From: Flavobacterium sp. MFBS3-15
GTDB lineage: Bacteria > Bacteroidota > Bacteroidia > Flavobacteriales > Flavobacteriaceae
NCBI RefSeq assembly: GCF_026107645.2
Contig: NZ_JAPCHV010000021.1
Coordinates: forward strand, 1 to 64,000
DNA: 64,000 bases
Direction: 5' to 3'
A program made the position numbers and the translations under genes. Position 1 is the stretch's first letter. Every line of letters begins with the position of its first letter. The notes below the pieces were generated by a model. It searched no databases. It had not been told where the DNA came from and was given only the letters and a program-made list of their open reading frames with translations. Shown here one piece after another: positions 16,626 through 24,807 of this stretch.

Positions 16626-17062
16626 GTGGATTTGGTTATTTGATCTGCCCGAGCTGGTAATTTCTCAAGCCATTTAGCTTATTGGTTATACTCTCGAGCA
16701 GTGATCTGCAATCCAAATAATCTTTTTCTGTCACAAAGCCCAGTTCAAAAGAGATTATTAATTGATTTAGAGCCTCTACTGACGATCCGAATGCCATTGT
16801 AGTAAAATGGGCTTTGTCTTTAAATGTGCTTCTCGCCGACCCTTCTGCAATATTCGAACAAATTGAGACTGTTGCACGTCGTATTTGATTTGTTAATCCA
16901 AATTTTTCGGAATCAGGAAATGATGAAGTTATTTTATAAATTACCTTCGTGAATTCTTTAGACTCCACCCACATGTCCAACTTTTCAAATGAATATACAT
17001 ACATAATGCAAATTTTAAGTTGGTGACCTATTGCGTGCTGATGGTCAAATAACCAAATCCAC
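16626..17062. mobile_element. Candidate IVP-type cassette bounded by perfect 18-bp inverted repeats
   Basis: GTGGATTTGGTTATTTGA at 16626-16643 is exactly repeated in inverted form (TCAAATAACCAAATCCAC) at 17045-17062. The 437-base interval holds one gene, a four-helix-bundle protein whose stop codon is inside the left arm. A further direct copy of the core ATTTGGTTATTTG (on the minus strand) abuts the right arm. The unit sits exactly in the gap between lepB and wbqC. No target-site duplication was seen. Mobility is inference. Confidence 0.6.
16636..17004 (-). CDS. Four-helix-bundle protein (S23 / 23S rRNA intervening-sequence protein family)
   Basis: 122 residues. The sequence SFEKLDMWVESKEFTKVIY, then FGLTNQIRRATVSICSNIAEGSAR and GSSVEALNQLIISFELGFV is diagnostic for the family (TIGR02436/PF05635). 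Known members are encoded in intervening sequences of 23S rRNA genes, as the Avd protein of diversity-generating retroelements, or as stand-alone copies; they form pentameric positively charged bundles that bind nucleic acid. Start at 17004 (MYVYSFEKLD) fits the family; the longer frame begins with TTG inside the repeat. It interrupts the lepB-wbqC pair and is enclosed by inverted repeats. No reverse transcriptase or rRNA is nearby. Confidence 0.92.
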   Translation of the reverse strand: MYVYSFEKLDMWVESKEFTKVIYKITSSFPDSEKFGLTNQIRRATVSICSNIAEGSARSTFKDKAHFTTMAFGSSVEALNQLIISFELGFVTEKDYLDCRSLLESITNKLNGLRNYQLGQIK

Positions 17063-17073
17063 AAATAACCAAA

Positions 17074-18636
17074 TTAAACTTTCTCTTTTTTCTTTTTCCT
17101 GAAATAGCTGAATCCAAACCATAGCACCACTACAATAACAAAATATTTAAAATATGACACCGGCTCGCCATCACCGCCTACAGTAGTAAACATCCTGTCC
17201 CAACGGATTTTCTTGCCAATGTTTTTCCACGATTCTTCCCCGTTGATGCTCATCCACACGAATACCGGCTTACCCACTATATGGTCTTCCGGAACAAAAC
17301 CCCAATAGCGGCTGTCTTCTGAATTGTGGCGGTTGTCACCCATCATCCAGTAATAGTTCTGTTTGAAAGTATAAGTTGTTTCAGGCTTGCCATTGATCAG
17401 GATTTGGTTACCGTTTACCTCAAGCGTGTTGTGCTCGTAATCCGTTATGACCATTTTGTAGAAAGGAAGCGTTTCGTTATTCAGCTCAACGGTCTTTCCT
17501 TCCTGCGGAATGTATATCGGCCCCATGTCGTCCTGGGTCCAATCCGGTCTTGTGTGCGGGAATATTGAAGTATCTCCCGCATTCGGGTTGGAAGTAAATT
17601 TATATTTTTCCACACTTGTTACAAGTGGATTGTTTTTTAGTTTGTCGGCGTTCTCACCTGTTAAAGCTCTGAAAACATATCGGTTATTGCTTGAGTCATA
17701 ACCGAAGTCTGACCTGTTTATCTGTAATTCATCAACCAGGTATTTGGCATCAAGCATATTACCGTCTTTGGTTGTAACAAAATAAACATGCTGCAGCCTC
17801 GCCCTGTCGCTTAGCTTTAATTCTTTATCATTGATATAAACTACCCCACCTTTCAATGCGAATGTGTCGCCCGGGGTACCTACACAACGCTTTACATAGT
17901 TCGATTTCTTGTCTACTGGCTTCTTAACGCGTACACCCGACCTGTCCCTGAATTTTACAACCGTATCTATCGGCCAGTTAAATACCACTATATCATTCTT
18001 TTCTACCTTTTCAAATCCGGGCAGCCTGAAATACGGCAGCTGTGGCCAGTTGCTGTACGATTTTGTATTGATCACCGGTATGCTGTCATGCACCATCGGT
18101 GCGGCAACGGTGGTCATTGGCGTACGGGCACCGTAGTGGAACTTGCTCACAAAAAGGAAGTCGCCCACCAATAGTGTTTTTTCCAACGATGCAGTAGGGA
18201 TTGTAAACGGCTGCATTACATACGTATGCACGATGGTTGCCACCACAATGGCAAACAGCAGCGAACCTACCGTACTGTCCTTGCGCTCTTCTTCTTCTTC
18301 CGGAGTGTAGGCGGTTTTGTCGTTATAATTGATGGCGAAAATGTACAGCCCCAGCGTGGCGATGCCTATCGCAGCATCGGTAGCCGACCTTTTGCCGAAT
18401 GCACGCAGCACCTGTACCCAAACTACCGGGAACATGATAAGGTTTACAATCGGGATGAACAGCAGTATCGTCCACCATTTCGGCCTGCGGATGATGTCCA
18501 TCAGCACTACGGCGTTGTAAACCGGCACTGCCGCCTGCCAGCGCTTTTTACCGGCTTTTTCATATAATCTCCATGTTCCTGCAAAATGTACCACCTGTAC
18601 TGCGAGGAAAAAAATGAACCACTGAAGTAATGTCAT
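17074..18636 (-). CDS. lepB: Signal peptidase I, Bacteroidetes long form
   Basis: 520 residues. It cleaves signal peptides of exported proteins at the periplasmic face of the inner membrane. The N-terminal 120 residues carry three or four hydrophobic segments of the DUF5684-like type seen in flavobacterial LepB. The S26 peptidase core follows: catalytic Ser150 in IPTASLEKTLLVGDFLFVSK, catalytic Lys249 in YVKRCVGTPGDTF, and the late box MGDNRHNSEDSRYWGFVP. An extra 100-residue insertion between the Lys box and the MGDNR box is normal for the phylum. A C-terminal membrane helix and basic tail (YFRKKKKEKV) are present. Member of the par-dapB operon. Confidence 0.95.
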   Translation of the reverse strand: MTLLQWFIFFLAVQVVHFAGTWRLYEKAGKKRWQAAVPVYNAVVLMDIIRRPKWWTILLFIPIVNLIMFPVVWVQVLRAFGKRSATDAAIGIATLGLYIFAINYNDKTAYTPEEEEERKDSTVGSLLFAIVVATIVHTYVMQPFTIPTASLEKTLLVGDFLFVSKFHYGARTPMTTVAAPMVHDSIPVINTKSYSNWPQLPYFRLPGFEKVEKNDIVVFNWPIDTVVKFRDRSGVRVKKPVDKKSNYVKRCVGTPGDTFALKGGVVYINDKELKLSDRARLQHVYFVTTKDGNMLDAKYLVDELQINRSDFGYDSSNNRYVFRALTGENADKLKNNPLVTSVEKYKFTSNPNAGDTSIFPHTRPDWTQDDMGPIYIPQEGKTVELNNETLPFYKMVITDYEHNTLEVNGNQILINGKPETTYTFKQNYYWMMGDNRHNSEDSRYWGFVPEDHIVGKPVFVWMSINGEESWKNIGKKIRWDRMFTTVGGDGEPVSYFKYFVIVVVLWFGFSYFRKKKKEKV

Positions 18637-18681
18637 TGTATCTTGATTTTTTCTATAAGTATCTTTTTCTCAAAAATGTTA

Positions 18682-19380
18682 CTAAAGGCCAAGCACATCT
18701 TTCATGCTGTACACGCCTTTTTTACCCATTAGCCATTCTGCGGCTACTACAGCGCCCAGGGCAAACCCTTCGCGGCTGTGGGCAGTATGCTTTATTTCTA
18801 TCGAATCTACGTCAGAATCGTAGGTTACCGTGTGCGTTCCCGGCACGCCCTCAATCCTTTTGGCATCAATGAATATCTCATCTTCTTTCGGGTTGCCTAT
18901 TGCCCAGCTCGAATAATCGGAGTGGGCAATGATGTCCTTGGCCAATGTGATTGCCGTGCCGCTTGGGGCATCGAGCTTTTGCGTGTGGTGTACCTCCTCC
19001 ATCGAAACCCTGTATTGCTTCAGGGTACCCATCATTTTGGCAAGGTGGGCGTTCAATTCAAAAAAGATGTTCACGCCAAGGCTGAAGTTCGATCCATAAA
19101 TGAATGCGCCGTTTTTTTCTTCGCACAACTGTGCCATCTCGTGGTAGTGTTCCAGCCATCCCGTTGTACCGGATACCACGGGAATGTCGCTGTTAAGGCA
19201 GGCAGCTATGTTGCCCACTGCCGCATCCGGCACACTGAAGTCGATGGCTGCATCGGCATCATTAAGGCCTTCGAAGGTATCGCTGCTGCGCTTTCGGAGT
19301 ACGATCTCATGGCCGCGCTCCAATGCGATGCGCTCTATTACTTTTCCCATTTTACCGTAGCCCAATAATGCGATCTTCAT
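18682..19380 (-). CDS. dapB: 4-hydroxy-tetrahydrodipicolinate reductase
   Basis: 232 residues. It reduces the dapA product with NAD(P)H in lysine and diaminopimelate synthesis, feeding peptidoglycan. The N-terminal Rossmann motif is LLGYGKMGKVIE; the catalytic segment is VEEVHHTQKLDAPSGTAITLA, containing the conserved HH and K...DAPSGTA. It is shorter than E. coli DapB (273) because the loop after the nucleotide fold is reduced, which is common in Bacteroidetes. Five bases separate it from DUF5683 upstream; it lies 45 bases before lepB. Confidence 0.95.
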   Translation of the reverse strand: MKIALLGYGKMGKVIERIALERGHEIVLRKRSSDTFEGLNDADAAIDFSVPDAAVGNIAACLNSDIPVVSGTTGWLEHYHEMAQLCEEKNGAFIYGSNFSLGVNIFFELNAHLAKMMGTLKQYRVSMEEVHHTQKLDAPSGTAITLAKDIIAHSDYSSWAIGNPKEDEIFIDAKRIEGVPGTHTVTYDSDVDSIEIKHTAHSREGFALGAVVAAEWLMGKKGVYSMKDVLGL

Positions 19381-19385
19381 GTATT

Positions 19386-19961
19386 CTAAAATTGATAGTT
19401 TATGGAAAAGCCGGCATTGTATTGCATGTCGAGCGGATTTTGCTCGAGAGTCGGCTTAAAGGTGAGGTTTTCGTTTACGTTGAACTGCTTCAGGTGCGCA
19501 TCTACGTTGGCATCCACGATGTTGAGGATGTAAATGCCCACTGTAATCAGCATCGAAAGGTCGCGGTTGCGCTGGTGGAACTTCTGCCCCCGGATGAGGA
19601 TGTCGTTGCTCAATGGGGCAAGCTCACCCGTTACCGGCTTTCCTGCCAGCCTGTTCTTGTAGGCATTGCGGTACTCGTGGTATTTACCGTTGTTAAAGGA
19701 GTAGTAATACAGGCTCACACCCATCCCGCCATAAACCAGCGGCAGCTTCCAGTATTTTTTATTGTATATCTGCCCCAGGCCCGGTACGACAGCCGAATAG
19801 AACGCCGCCCTGCCTGGAGCAAGGGGGTCTATGGTGTATGGCTTCAGCATCAGGGAGTCATTTTTTGTAAGATTGATGACTTTAATGTCATCATCCTGCC
19901 CAAAAACAGCTGCCGGCGATAGTAGCAAAAGCAATATGGCTATGGAAAGTATGCTTCTCAC
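19386..19961 (-). CDS. DUF5683 domain-containing envelope protein
   Basis: 191 residues. A signal peptide (ILSIAILLLLLSPAAVFGQ) is followed by the DUF5683 core: PGRAAFYSAVVPGLGQIYNKKYWKLPLVYGGMG, a pair of hydrophobic helices, and NVNENLTFKPTLEQNPLDMQYNAGFSINYQF. In flavobacteria it is regularly found between parB and dapB, as here, where it overlaps the parB stop by one base. The function is unknown; the PGLGQxYN motif and helices suggest a small membrane-associated protein linked to the cell-wall/division operon. Confidence 0.9.
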   Translation of the reverse strand: MRSILSIAILLLLLSPAAVFGQDDDIKVINLTKNDSLMLKPYTIDPLAPGRAAFYSAVVPGLGQIYNKKYWKLPLVYGGMGVSLYYYSFNNGKYHEYRNAYKNRLAGKPVTGELAPLSNDILIRGQKFHQRNRDLSMLITVGIYILNIVDANVDAHLKQFNVNENLTFKPTLEQNPLDMQYNAGFSINYQF

Positions 19962-20860
19962 TACCCTTTTATAAGTTTGATGATCCTGTTGAAGTCCTCT
20001 TCCGAGTGGAAAGGTATGGTTATTTTACCCTTGCCTTTGCTGTCAGCCTTCACATCTACCTTAGCTCCAAAAAAGCTGGTTATGGCCTTGGTTTGCTCTT
20101 CTTCTATTTTGAAAGGCTCGCCTTTGGCAGGTTTTGCAGGCGCAGGCTTAAGGCTTTCCTGGTAGCTTTTTACCAAAGCCTCGGTTTCGCGTACCGAAAG
20201 GTTGCGGCTCACAATCTTCTGGTAAATGTCCGCCTGAGCATCGTGATCCTCAATGTTAATGATGGCGCGCCCATGGCCCATTGAAATAAAGCCGTCGCGT
20301 ATACCCGTCTGGATGATGGGGTCCAGTTTTAGCAGGCGCAGGTAGTTCGCAATGGTAGAGCGTTTTTTGCCCACACGGTCGCTCATCTGCTCCTGTGTAA
20401 GCTGTATCTCGTCCATAAGCCTTTGGTAGCTCAGCGCAACTTCTATAGGGTCAAGGTCGTGGCGCTGGATGTTTTCTACCAGTGCCATAACGAGCGATTC
20501 GTTGTCGTTGGCAAGGCGTATGTAGGCCGGGATTGTGGCAAGGCCGGCAAGCTTTGATGCCCTCAGCCTTCGCTCACCCGATATCAGCTGGAATTTGTTA
20601 TAATCCAGCTTGCGCACGGTAATAGGCTGTATCACACCCAGTTCTTTGATGGATGTGCTCAGTTCCTGCAGTGCTTCTTCGTTGAAGTTGGTGCGCGGCT
20701 GGAAAGGGTTTATTTCAATGGCATCAAGCTCAAGCTCTATGATGTTGCCTACCACCTTATCTGCATTCTTGTCCTCAACCGATTTGATGTCGTTTTCAGG
20801 GTCTTTAAGCAATGCCGATAATCCTCTTCCTAATGCCTGTTTCTTTATAGCTTTTGTCAT
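19961..20860 (-). CDS. parB: Chromosome partitioning protein ParB
   Basis: 299 residues. It binds centromere-like parS sites and spreads as a CTP-dependent clamp. The N-terminal basic stretch (KKQALGRGLSALLKD) that stimulates ParA ATPase, the CTP-binding motif (ISGERRLRASKLAGL), the helix-turn-helix (TQEQMSDRVGKKRSTIANYLRLLKLD) and the C-terminal dimerisation region are all present. It overlaps parA by 4 bases (ATGA type), so translation is coupled. No perfect parS site was recognised in the window. Confidence 0.96.
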   Translation of the reverse strand: MTKAIKKQALGRGLSALLKDPENDIKSVEDKNADKVVGNIIELELDAIEINPFQPRTNFNEEALQELSTSIKELGVIQPITVRKLDYNKFQLISGERRLRASKLAGLATIPAYIRLANDNESLVMALVENIQRHDLDPIEVALSYQRLMDEIQLTQEQMSDRVGKKRSTIANYLRLLKLDPIIQTGIRDGFISMGHGRAIINIEDHDAQADIYQKIVSRNLSVRETEALVKSYQESLKPAPAKPAKGEPFKIEEEQTKAITSFFGAKVDVKADSKGKGKITIPFHSEEDFNRIIKLIKG

Positions 20861-21636
20861 AAACCTACTTTAGTGCTGTTTTTCTTTATAATTTCTTCTG
20901 CAAGGTTCAGGTAGTTTACCGCCCCTTTGCTTGTCGCGTCATAATTGATGATGCTTTCGCCAAAGCTCGGCGCCTCGCTAAGCTTGATGTTGCGCTGTAT
21001 CACGGTGTCGAACACCATCTCGTTAAAGTGCTTCTGCACTTCATCTACCACCTGGTTGGACAGGCGCAGGCGCGAATCGTACATTGTGAGGAGCAGGCCT
21101 TCAATGTCTAACGCAGGATTGTGTATTTTTTGTACGCTCTTTATGGTATTTAGCAGTTTGCCAAGCCCTTCGAGTGCAAAATATTCGCATTGGATGGGTA
21201 TCACCACCGAGTCGGCAGCGGTAAGGGCATTCAGTGTCAGCAGGCCTAATGAGGGCGCACAATCAATCAGGATGTAGTCATAATCATCCTTTACGCTTTC
21301 CAGCGCCTGCTTCAGCATGTACTCGCGGTTTTCCTTGTCCACAAGTTCAATTTCAATTGCCACAAGGTCAATGTGCGCGGGTATCACCCATACGTTAGGG
21401 GCAGTGCATTCCAGTGTTGCCTCTGCAGGCGTGTTGCTGTGCTCGAGTATCTGGTAGGTGCCTATCTCAACGCCTTCCACGTCAATGCCAAGGCCCGAAC
21501 TGGCGTTGGCCTGCGGGTCGGCATCTATCAGTAACACCTTCTTTTCGAGCACACCCAGCGCAGCCGCAAGGTTAACCGTTGTTGTCGTCTTGCCTACGCC
21601 GCCTTTTTGGTTGGCAATTGCTATTATTTTACCCAT
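20857..21636 (-). CDS. parA: Chromosome partitioning ATPase ParA (Soj)
   Basis: 259 residues. Deviant Walker A motif at residues 10-18 (KGGVGKTTT preceded by IAIANQ), Walker B-like DYILIDCAPSLGLLTLNAL, and LLIDADPQANASSGLG are all canonical for chromosomal ParA. ATP-bound dimers bind the nucleoid non-specifically and drive ParB-parS segregation. First gene of the parA-parB-DUF5683-dapB-lepB-(four-helix-bundle)-wbqC run; upstream is a terminator for the T9SS gene at 21765, so its promoter should be within 21637-21715. Confidence 0.97.
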   Translation of the reverse strand: MGKIIAIANQKGGVGKTTTTVNLAAALGVLEKKVLLIDADPQANASSGLGIDVEGVEIGTYQILEHSNTPAEATLECTAPNVWVIPAHIDLVAIEIELVDKENREYMLKQALESVKDDYDYILIDCAPSLGLLTLNALTAADSVVIPIQCEYFALEGLGKLLNTIKSVQKIHNPALDIEGLLLTMYDSRLRLSNQVVDEVQKHFNEMVFDTVIQRNIKLSEAPSFGESIINYDATSKGAVNYLNLAEEIIKKNSTKVGL

Positions 21637-21715
21637 TTATCGTTTCAGAATTTAGAACCGTAAAAATACAATTATTTATGGTTCGTGAAAACGGAAATTG
21701 TTAACATGGGCAAAT

Positions 21716-21746
21716 AAAAAAAGCCACGCATCGCTGCATGGCTTTT
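21716..21746 (-). terminator. Rho-independent terminator of the HmuY-like T9SS gene
   Basis: On the minus strand AAAAGCCATGCA pairs with TGCGTGGCTTTT around a GCGA tetraloop (12 pairs, one G-U), followed by T residues. It is just past the stop at 21765. Confidence 0.88.
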
Positions 21747-21764
21747 CCCTCTTTTTCAGTTGGG

Positions 21765-23048
21765 TTATTGGATAACCAGTTTTTTAGATACTGTATTTTT
21801 ACCCGACTCCAGCGTAACGATGTACATGCCCGAAGTGAGGTTCGAAAGGCTGATCTCTTTCGCATTAAAACCATCGGCAGCCAGTTCGGTTTCAAACACT
21901 TTAGCGCCTGTCATGGAGTAGATGCTTACCGTATTTTTGGTGGCATTGCTGTTTTGCAGGTCGTAGATGAGCGTGATGTTTTTATCAGAGGAAGGGTTAG
22001 GGTAGAAGCCGAATGCGTTCTTGTCAAAACCTTCCATGCCTGCTGTCGATGATACGTTTTTGTAATTGAATGCAAGTGTGCCTGCGGCAGTTCCTGAGAA
22101 TGCCGTAAAGAACATCCTGTAGATATTGCCGTCTGTATGTTTTATATAGTACGTATTCGTCGGGTTGATAACATAAGCACCGCCTGAAAAAGCTTTCCAG
22201 TCGTCACCAATAGTGTTGATGTCAGCAGCATAAGCCGATGCGGCAGGAAGGGCAGGGGTTTCTGCCGTGTTTCCTGTTTCGGCAACCTGCGCTACAGTTA
22301 CAAGCGGGCTTTGCAGTGCACCTGTAACTTTGTACATTACTGTTTCTCCGCCTGCAGTTACAGGAGAATAATACTGCCTGAATACCATGTCCCAGTCAGC
22401 ATCGGCAGGAGCTACGGCCACCACATCGTTTGCCGTTAGCGAAAAGTGGGTGAAATTATGTGTTGCGTCAGTCGCAGGGTTAACTGTTTTAACCTGGTCA
22501 GCGCTCCAGGCAGCCCCATCCCACGATGCATATTTGAATTCAATGTTCCCGTTGAAAGGGTTGTAATCGTCAATGAATATCTTTTTGTAGGTGTTGTCGG
22601 TATATTTCAATACAAATACAATAACGCCTTCTACGTGGTGATTGCCCGGGTTGTAGTTGCCCCAACCGTAGGCAAGGGGCGAATTGTTCACGGCATTGTC
22701 AAAAGCGCCTTCACTCCATGTCAGGTGGCTGTTGTAAAGTTCGGTCCATGATGCTTCCTGCGTAACATCAACAGTTGCATATCCGGCTTCGGTGCTTGCT
22801 GCCTGGAATACTTTTATCCTGGCATCGTTCACACGGATTGCTCCAAGAGCCATTTGTCCGGCGGCTTTTTCAAAGGAAAGGTCCCAGTTGGCTGCAGCTA
22901 CAGGGGTCTGTGTATTAGTAGCAAATTTATAATATACCTGGTTGGCATATGCCGGCTGCATTTCAACCGTAACCTGTGTATAGCCTTCCTGAGCCGTAGC
23001 AAACATACCTGTAAGCATAGTGGCTGCTAAAAGTAATTTTTTCATCAT
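21765..23048 (-). CDS. HmuY-like secreted protein with T9SS sorting domain
   Basis: 427 residues. Signal peptide (MMKKLLLAATMLTGMFATAQ). Two copies of a HmuY-type beta fold can be seen: WDLSFEKAAGQMALGAIRVND ... with FVLKYTDNTYKKIFIDDY, and WDMVFRQYYSPVTAGG ... with YYIKHTDGNIYRMFFTAFSG. HmuY-type proteins are surface hemophores or ligand-binding lipoproteins; heme binding here is not shown. The last 80 residues are a T9SS type A domain (FYPNPSSDKNITL ... VSKKLVIQ). It has its own -7 box and terminator, so is monocistronic. Confidence 0.85.
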   Translation of the reverse strand: MMKKLLLAATMLTGMFATAQEGYTQVTVEMQPAYANQVYYKFATNTQTPVAAANWDLSFEKAAGQMALGAIRVNDARIKVFQAASTEAGYATVDVTQEASWTELYNSHLTWSEGAFDNAVNNSPLAYGWGNYNPGNHHVEGVIVFVLKYTDNTYKKIFIDDYNPFNGNIEFKYASWDGAAWSADQVKTVNPATDATHNFTHFSLTANDVVAVAPADADWDMVFRQYYSPVTAGGETVMYKVTGALQSPLVTVAQVAETGNTAETPALPAASAYAADINTIGDDWKAFSGGAYVINPTNTYYIKHTDGNIYRMFFTAFSGTAAGTLAFNYKNVSSTAGMEGFDKNAFGFYPNPSSDKNITLIYDLQNSNATKNTVSIYSMTGAKVFETELAADGFNAKEISLSNLTSGMYIVTLESGKNTVSKKLVIQ

Positions 23049-23088
23049 TGGATGTTTATTTAGATTGATTAAAAATAATTTTGTGTTG

Positions 23089-23096
23089 CAAATATA
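23089..23096 (-). promoter_or_regulatory. Bacteroidetes -7 box (TATATTTG) for the HmuY-like gene
   Basis: CAAATATA on the plus strand, 40 bases upstream of the ATG at 23048. Confidence 0.6.
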
Positions 23097-23140
23097 GAAA
23101 TTATTTAAAGTAAGTCTAAATAAGAATTAAAAATTATGGT

Positions 23141-23169
23141 AAAAAAAGAGCAGGCTGTTTCGGCCTGCT
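23141..23169 (-). terminator. Rho-independent terminator of the SDR gene
   Basis: Minus-strand stem AGCAGGC / GCCTGCT with a 7-base loop, followed by CTTTTTTT. It is downstream of the stop at 23232. Confidence 0.88.
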
Positions 23170-23231
23170 TATTTTATAATATATGTCTAAAAAAAATGAA
23201 GGTTTGGCAATAATCAATGAGAAACCATCAA

Positions 23232-24113
23232 CTATTTATCCTTCTTAGCTTTTATCATCATCTCCAGCATGTCCCACATTTCTTCGGGTATGGCTTCAAG
23301 CAGGTTAAACTGCCCTGCACCTTTCAGCCATTCACCACCGTCGATGGTTATCACCTCTCCATTTACATACGCAGAAAAATCGGAAACCAGGTAGGCTGCA
23401 ATGTTGGCCAATTCCTGGTGGTCACCCACGCGCTTAAGCGGTACTTTTTTTGCAAGGTCAAACTTGTCTTTCAGGTCGCCCGGCAGCAGTCTGTCCCACG
23501 CACCCTTTGTAGGGAAGGGCCCCGGTGCAATGGCGTTGGAGCGGATGCCATATTTGGCCCACTCCACCGCAAGGCTGCGCGTCATGGCCAGTACGCCGGC
23601 TTTGGCTGTTGCGCTCGGCACCACATAGGCCGAACCCGTCCATGCATAGGTCGTAACTATGTTCAGTATGGTCGATTTTTCCTGTTTGGTATCTATCCAG
23701 TGCTTGCCAAAAGCGAGCGTACAGTTCTTGCTGCCCTTCAGTACAATGTCGATGATGGTGTCAAAGGCATTCGCTGACAGCCTCTCGGTTGGCGAAATGA
23801 AGTTGCCCGCGGCGTTGTTCAGCAGTACATCGGCTTTGCCATACTCATCCAGTACAGCCTTCAGCATGGCCTCCACCTGGTCATAGTGGCGCACATCACA
23901 CTGTACGGCAAGGCATTTCCCGCCGGTTTGCTCCTCCAGTTCTTTCGCAGTTCCCTGCAGTTTTTCGAGATCGCGCGATGTGATGGCTACGCTGGCGCCC
24001 AGTTCCATGAAGTATTTTGTCATCGATTTGCCCAGGCCGCTGCCACCGCCGGTTACTACTATTACCTTGCCTTCGAGCGCATTGTCACGAAGCATTTTAT
24101 CTGTATAGCCCAT
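23232..24113 (-). CDS. SDR-family oxidoreductase, 2,4-dienoyl-CoA reductase-like
   Basis: 293 residues. The Rossmann motif is VIVVTGGGSGLGKSM, followed by LLNNAAGNF, and the active-site region is YVVPSATAKAGVLAMTRSLAVEWAKYGIRSNAIAPGP. The catalytic Lys is present but the usual Tyr of YxxxK is Ser, as in the 2,4-dienoyl-CoA reductase and related acyl-CoA SDR branch, where another Tyr is used. This suggests NADPH-dependent reduction of unsaturated acyl-CoA in fatty-acid degradation; an exact substrate cannot be read. Single-gene transcript with its own terminator. Confidence 0.88.
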   Translation of the reverse strand: MGYTDKMLRDNALEGKVIVVTGGGSGLGKSMTKYFMELGASVAITSRDLEKLQGTAKELEEQTGGKCLAVQCDVRHYDQVEAMLKAVLDEYGKADVLLNNAAGNFISPTERLSANAFDTIIDIVLKGSKNCTLAFGKHWIDTKQEKSTILNIVTTYAWTGSAYVVPSATAKAGVLAMTRSLAVEWAKYGIRSNAIAPGPFPTKGAWDRLLPGDLKDKFDLAKKVPLKRVGDHQELANIAAYLVSDFSAYVNGEVITIDGGEWLKGAGQFNLLEAIPEEMWDMLEMMIKAKKDK

Positions 24114-24289
24114 AGTTTTTTATGAATGTTGTTTGTTTTGTAAATATATAAAATATTATGCGCGCCTTATTGTTTTGTTTTTTGTATTAACAAGTTCATT
24201 ATCTTTAGTCTAAAATTAATATGCCCTGACGCAACCGTTTTAGCTTTTTGGCATCATAATGAAATAAACCTGCTATAAACCAATTATTT

Positions 24290-24796
24290 ATGAAACATTT
24301 ACGACTAATGCTTGCCGGGCTTCCCGTATTGCTGCTGGCAGGCTGTGAGGGGTACGGCGACCCCGACAATGTGGTGCTTACCACCCCGCCCCCGCAGCAA
24401 TTTGAGCCTATAGTCATGAACCGTGACGAATTTGAAGCTGCCGTGCAGGTAATGCCTGAGCAGGCCATTACCAAAGCCGGGAAAATCTACATCAAGAATG
24501 GGTTGCTGTTCATCAACGATGTGCGTAAAGGATTCCATGTGTACAATTATACCGACCCGGCAAATCCCGTGCCGATGGGTTTCATCAATATCCCCGGGTC
24601 GACCGACCTTGCCATGAGGGCACATGTTATTTACATCAACCAGGCGACCGACCTGGTGGTGATGTCTTATAGTGAAGACGGTACGATTACATTGGTAGGA
24701 CGCAACAGGGACGTATTCCCGTCGATGCCGTCGCCAGATGGGACAATAGACAATGTGGCCGATGATGAAGTGATAATAGGATGGGAACAAATTTAA
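24290..24796 (+). CDS. Lipoprotein with LVIVD-like beta-propeller blade
   Basis: 168 residues. A lipobox (LLLAGC, Cys19) is followed by a proline-rich linker and one or two short beta units: GKIYIKNGLLFINDVRKGFHVYNYTDPANPVPMGFINIPG and DLAMRAHVIYINQATDLVVMSYSEDG. These resemble LVIVD repeats. The 168-residue length is short for a complete propeller. Its last 16 bases overlap an upstream in-frame ATG of the next gene, whose real start is 11 bases after this stop; the two are likely co-transcribed and functionally linked at the envelope. Confidence 0.7.
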   Translation: MKHLRLMLAGLPVLLLAGCEGYGDPDNVVLTTPPPQQFEPIVMNRDEFEAAVQVMPEQAITKAGKIYIKNGLLFINDVRKGFHVYNYTDPANPVPMGFINIPGSTDLAMRAHVIYINQATDLVVMSYSEDGTITLVGRNRDVFPSMPSPDGTIDNVADDEVIIGWEQI

Positions 24797-24807
24797 AAAG
24801 CAGCATC

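Noticed and set aside
16626..17062. Diversity-generating retroelement
   Set aside because: A four-helix-bundle gene is present, but no reverse transcriptase, template or variable repeat was seen nearby.
21681..21700. Half parS-like sequence near parA (CGTGAAA)
   Set aside because: Only about 9 of 16 positions match the parS palindrome; the other half is missing.
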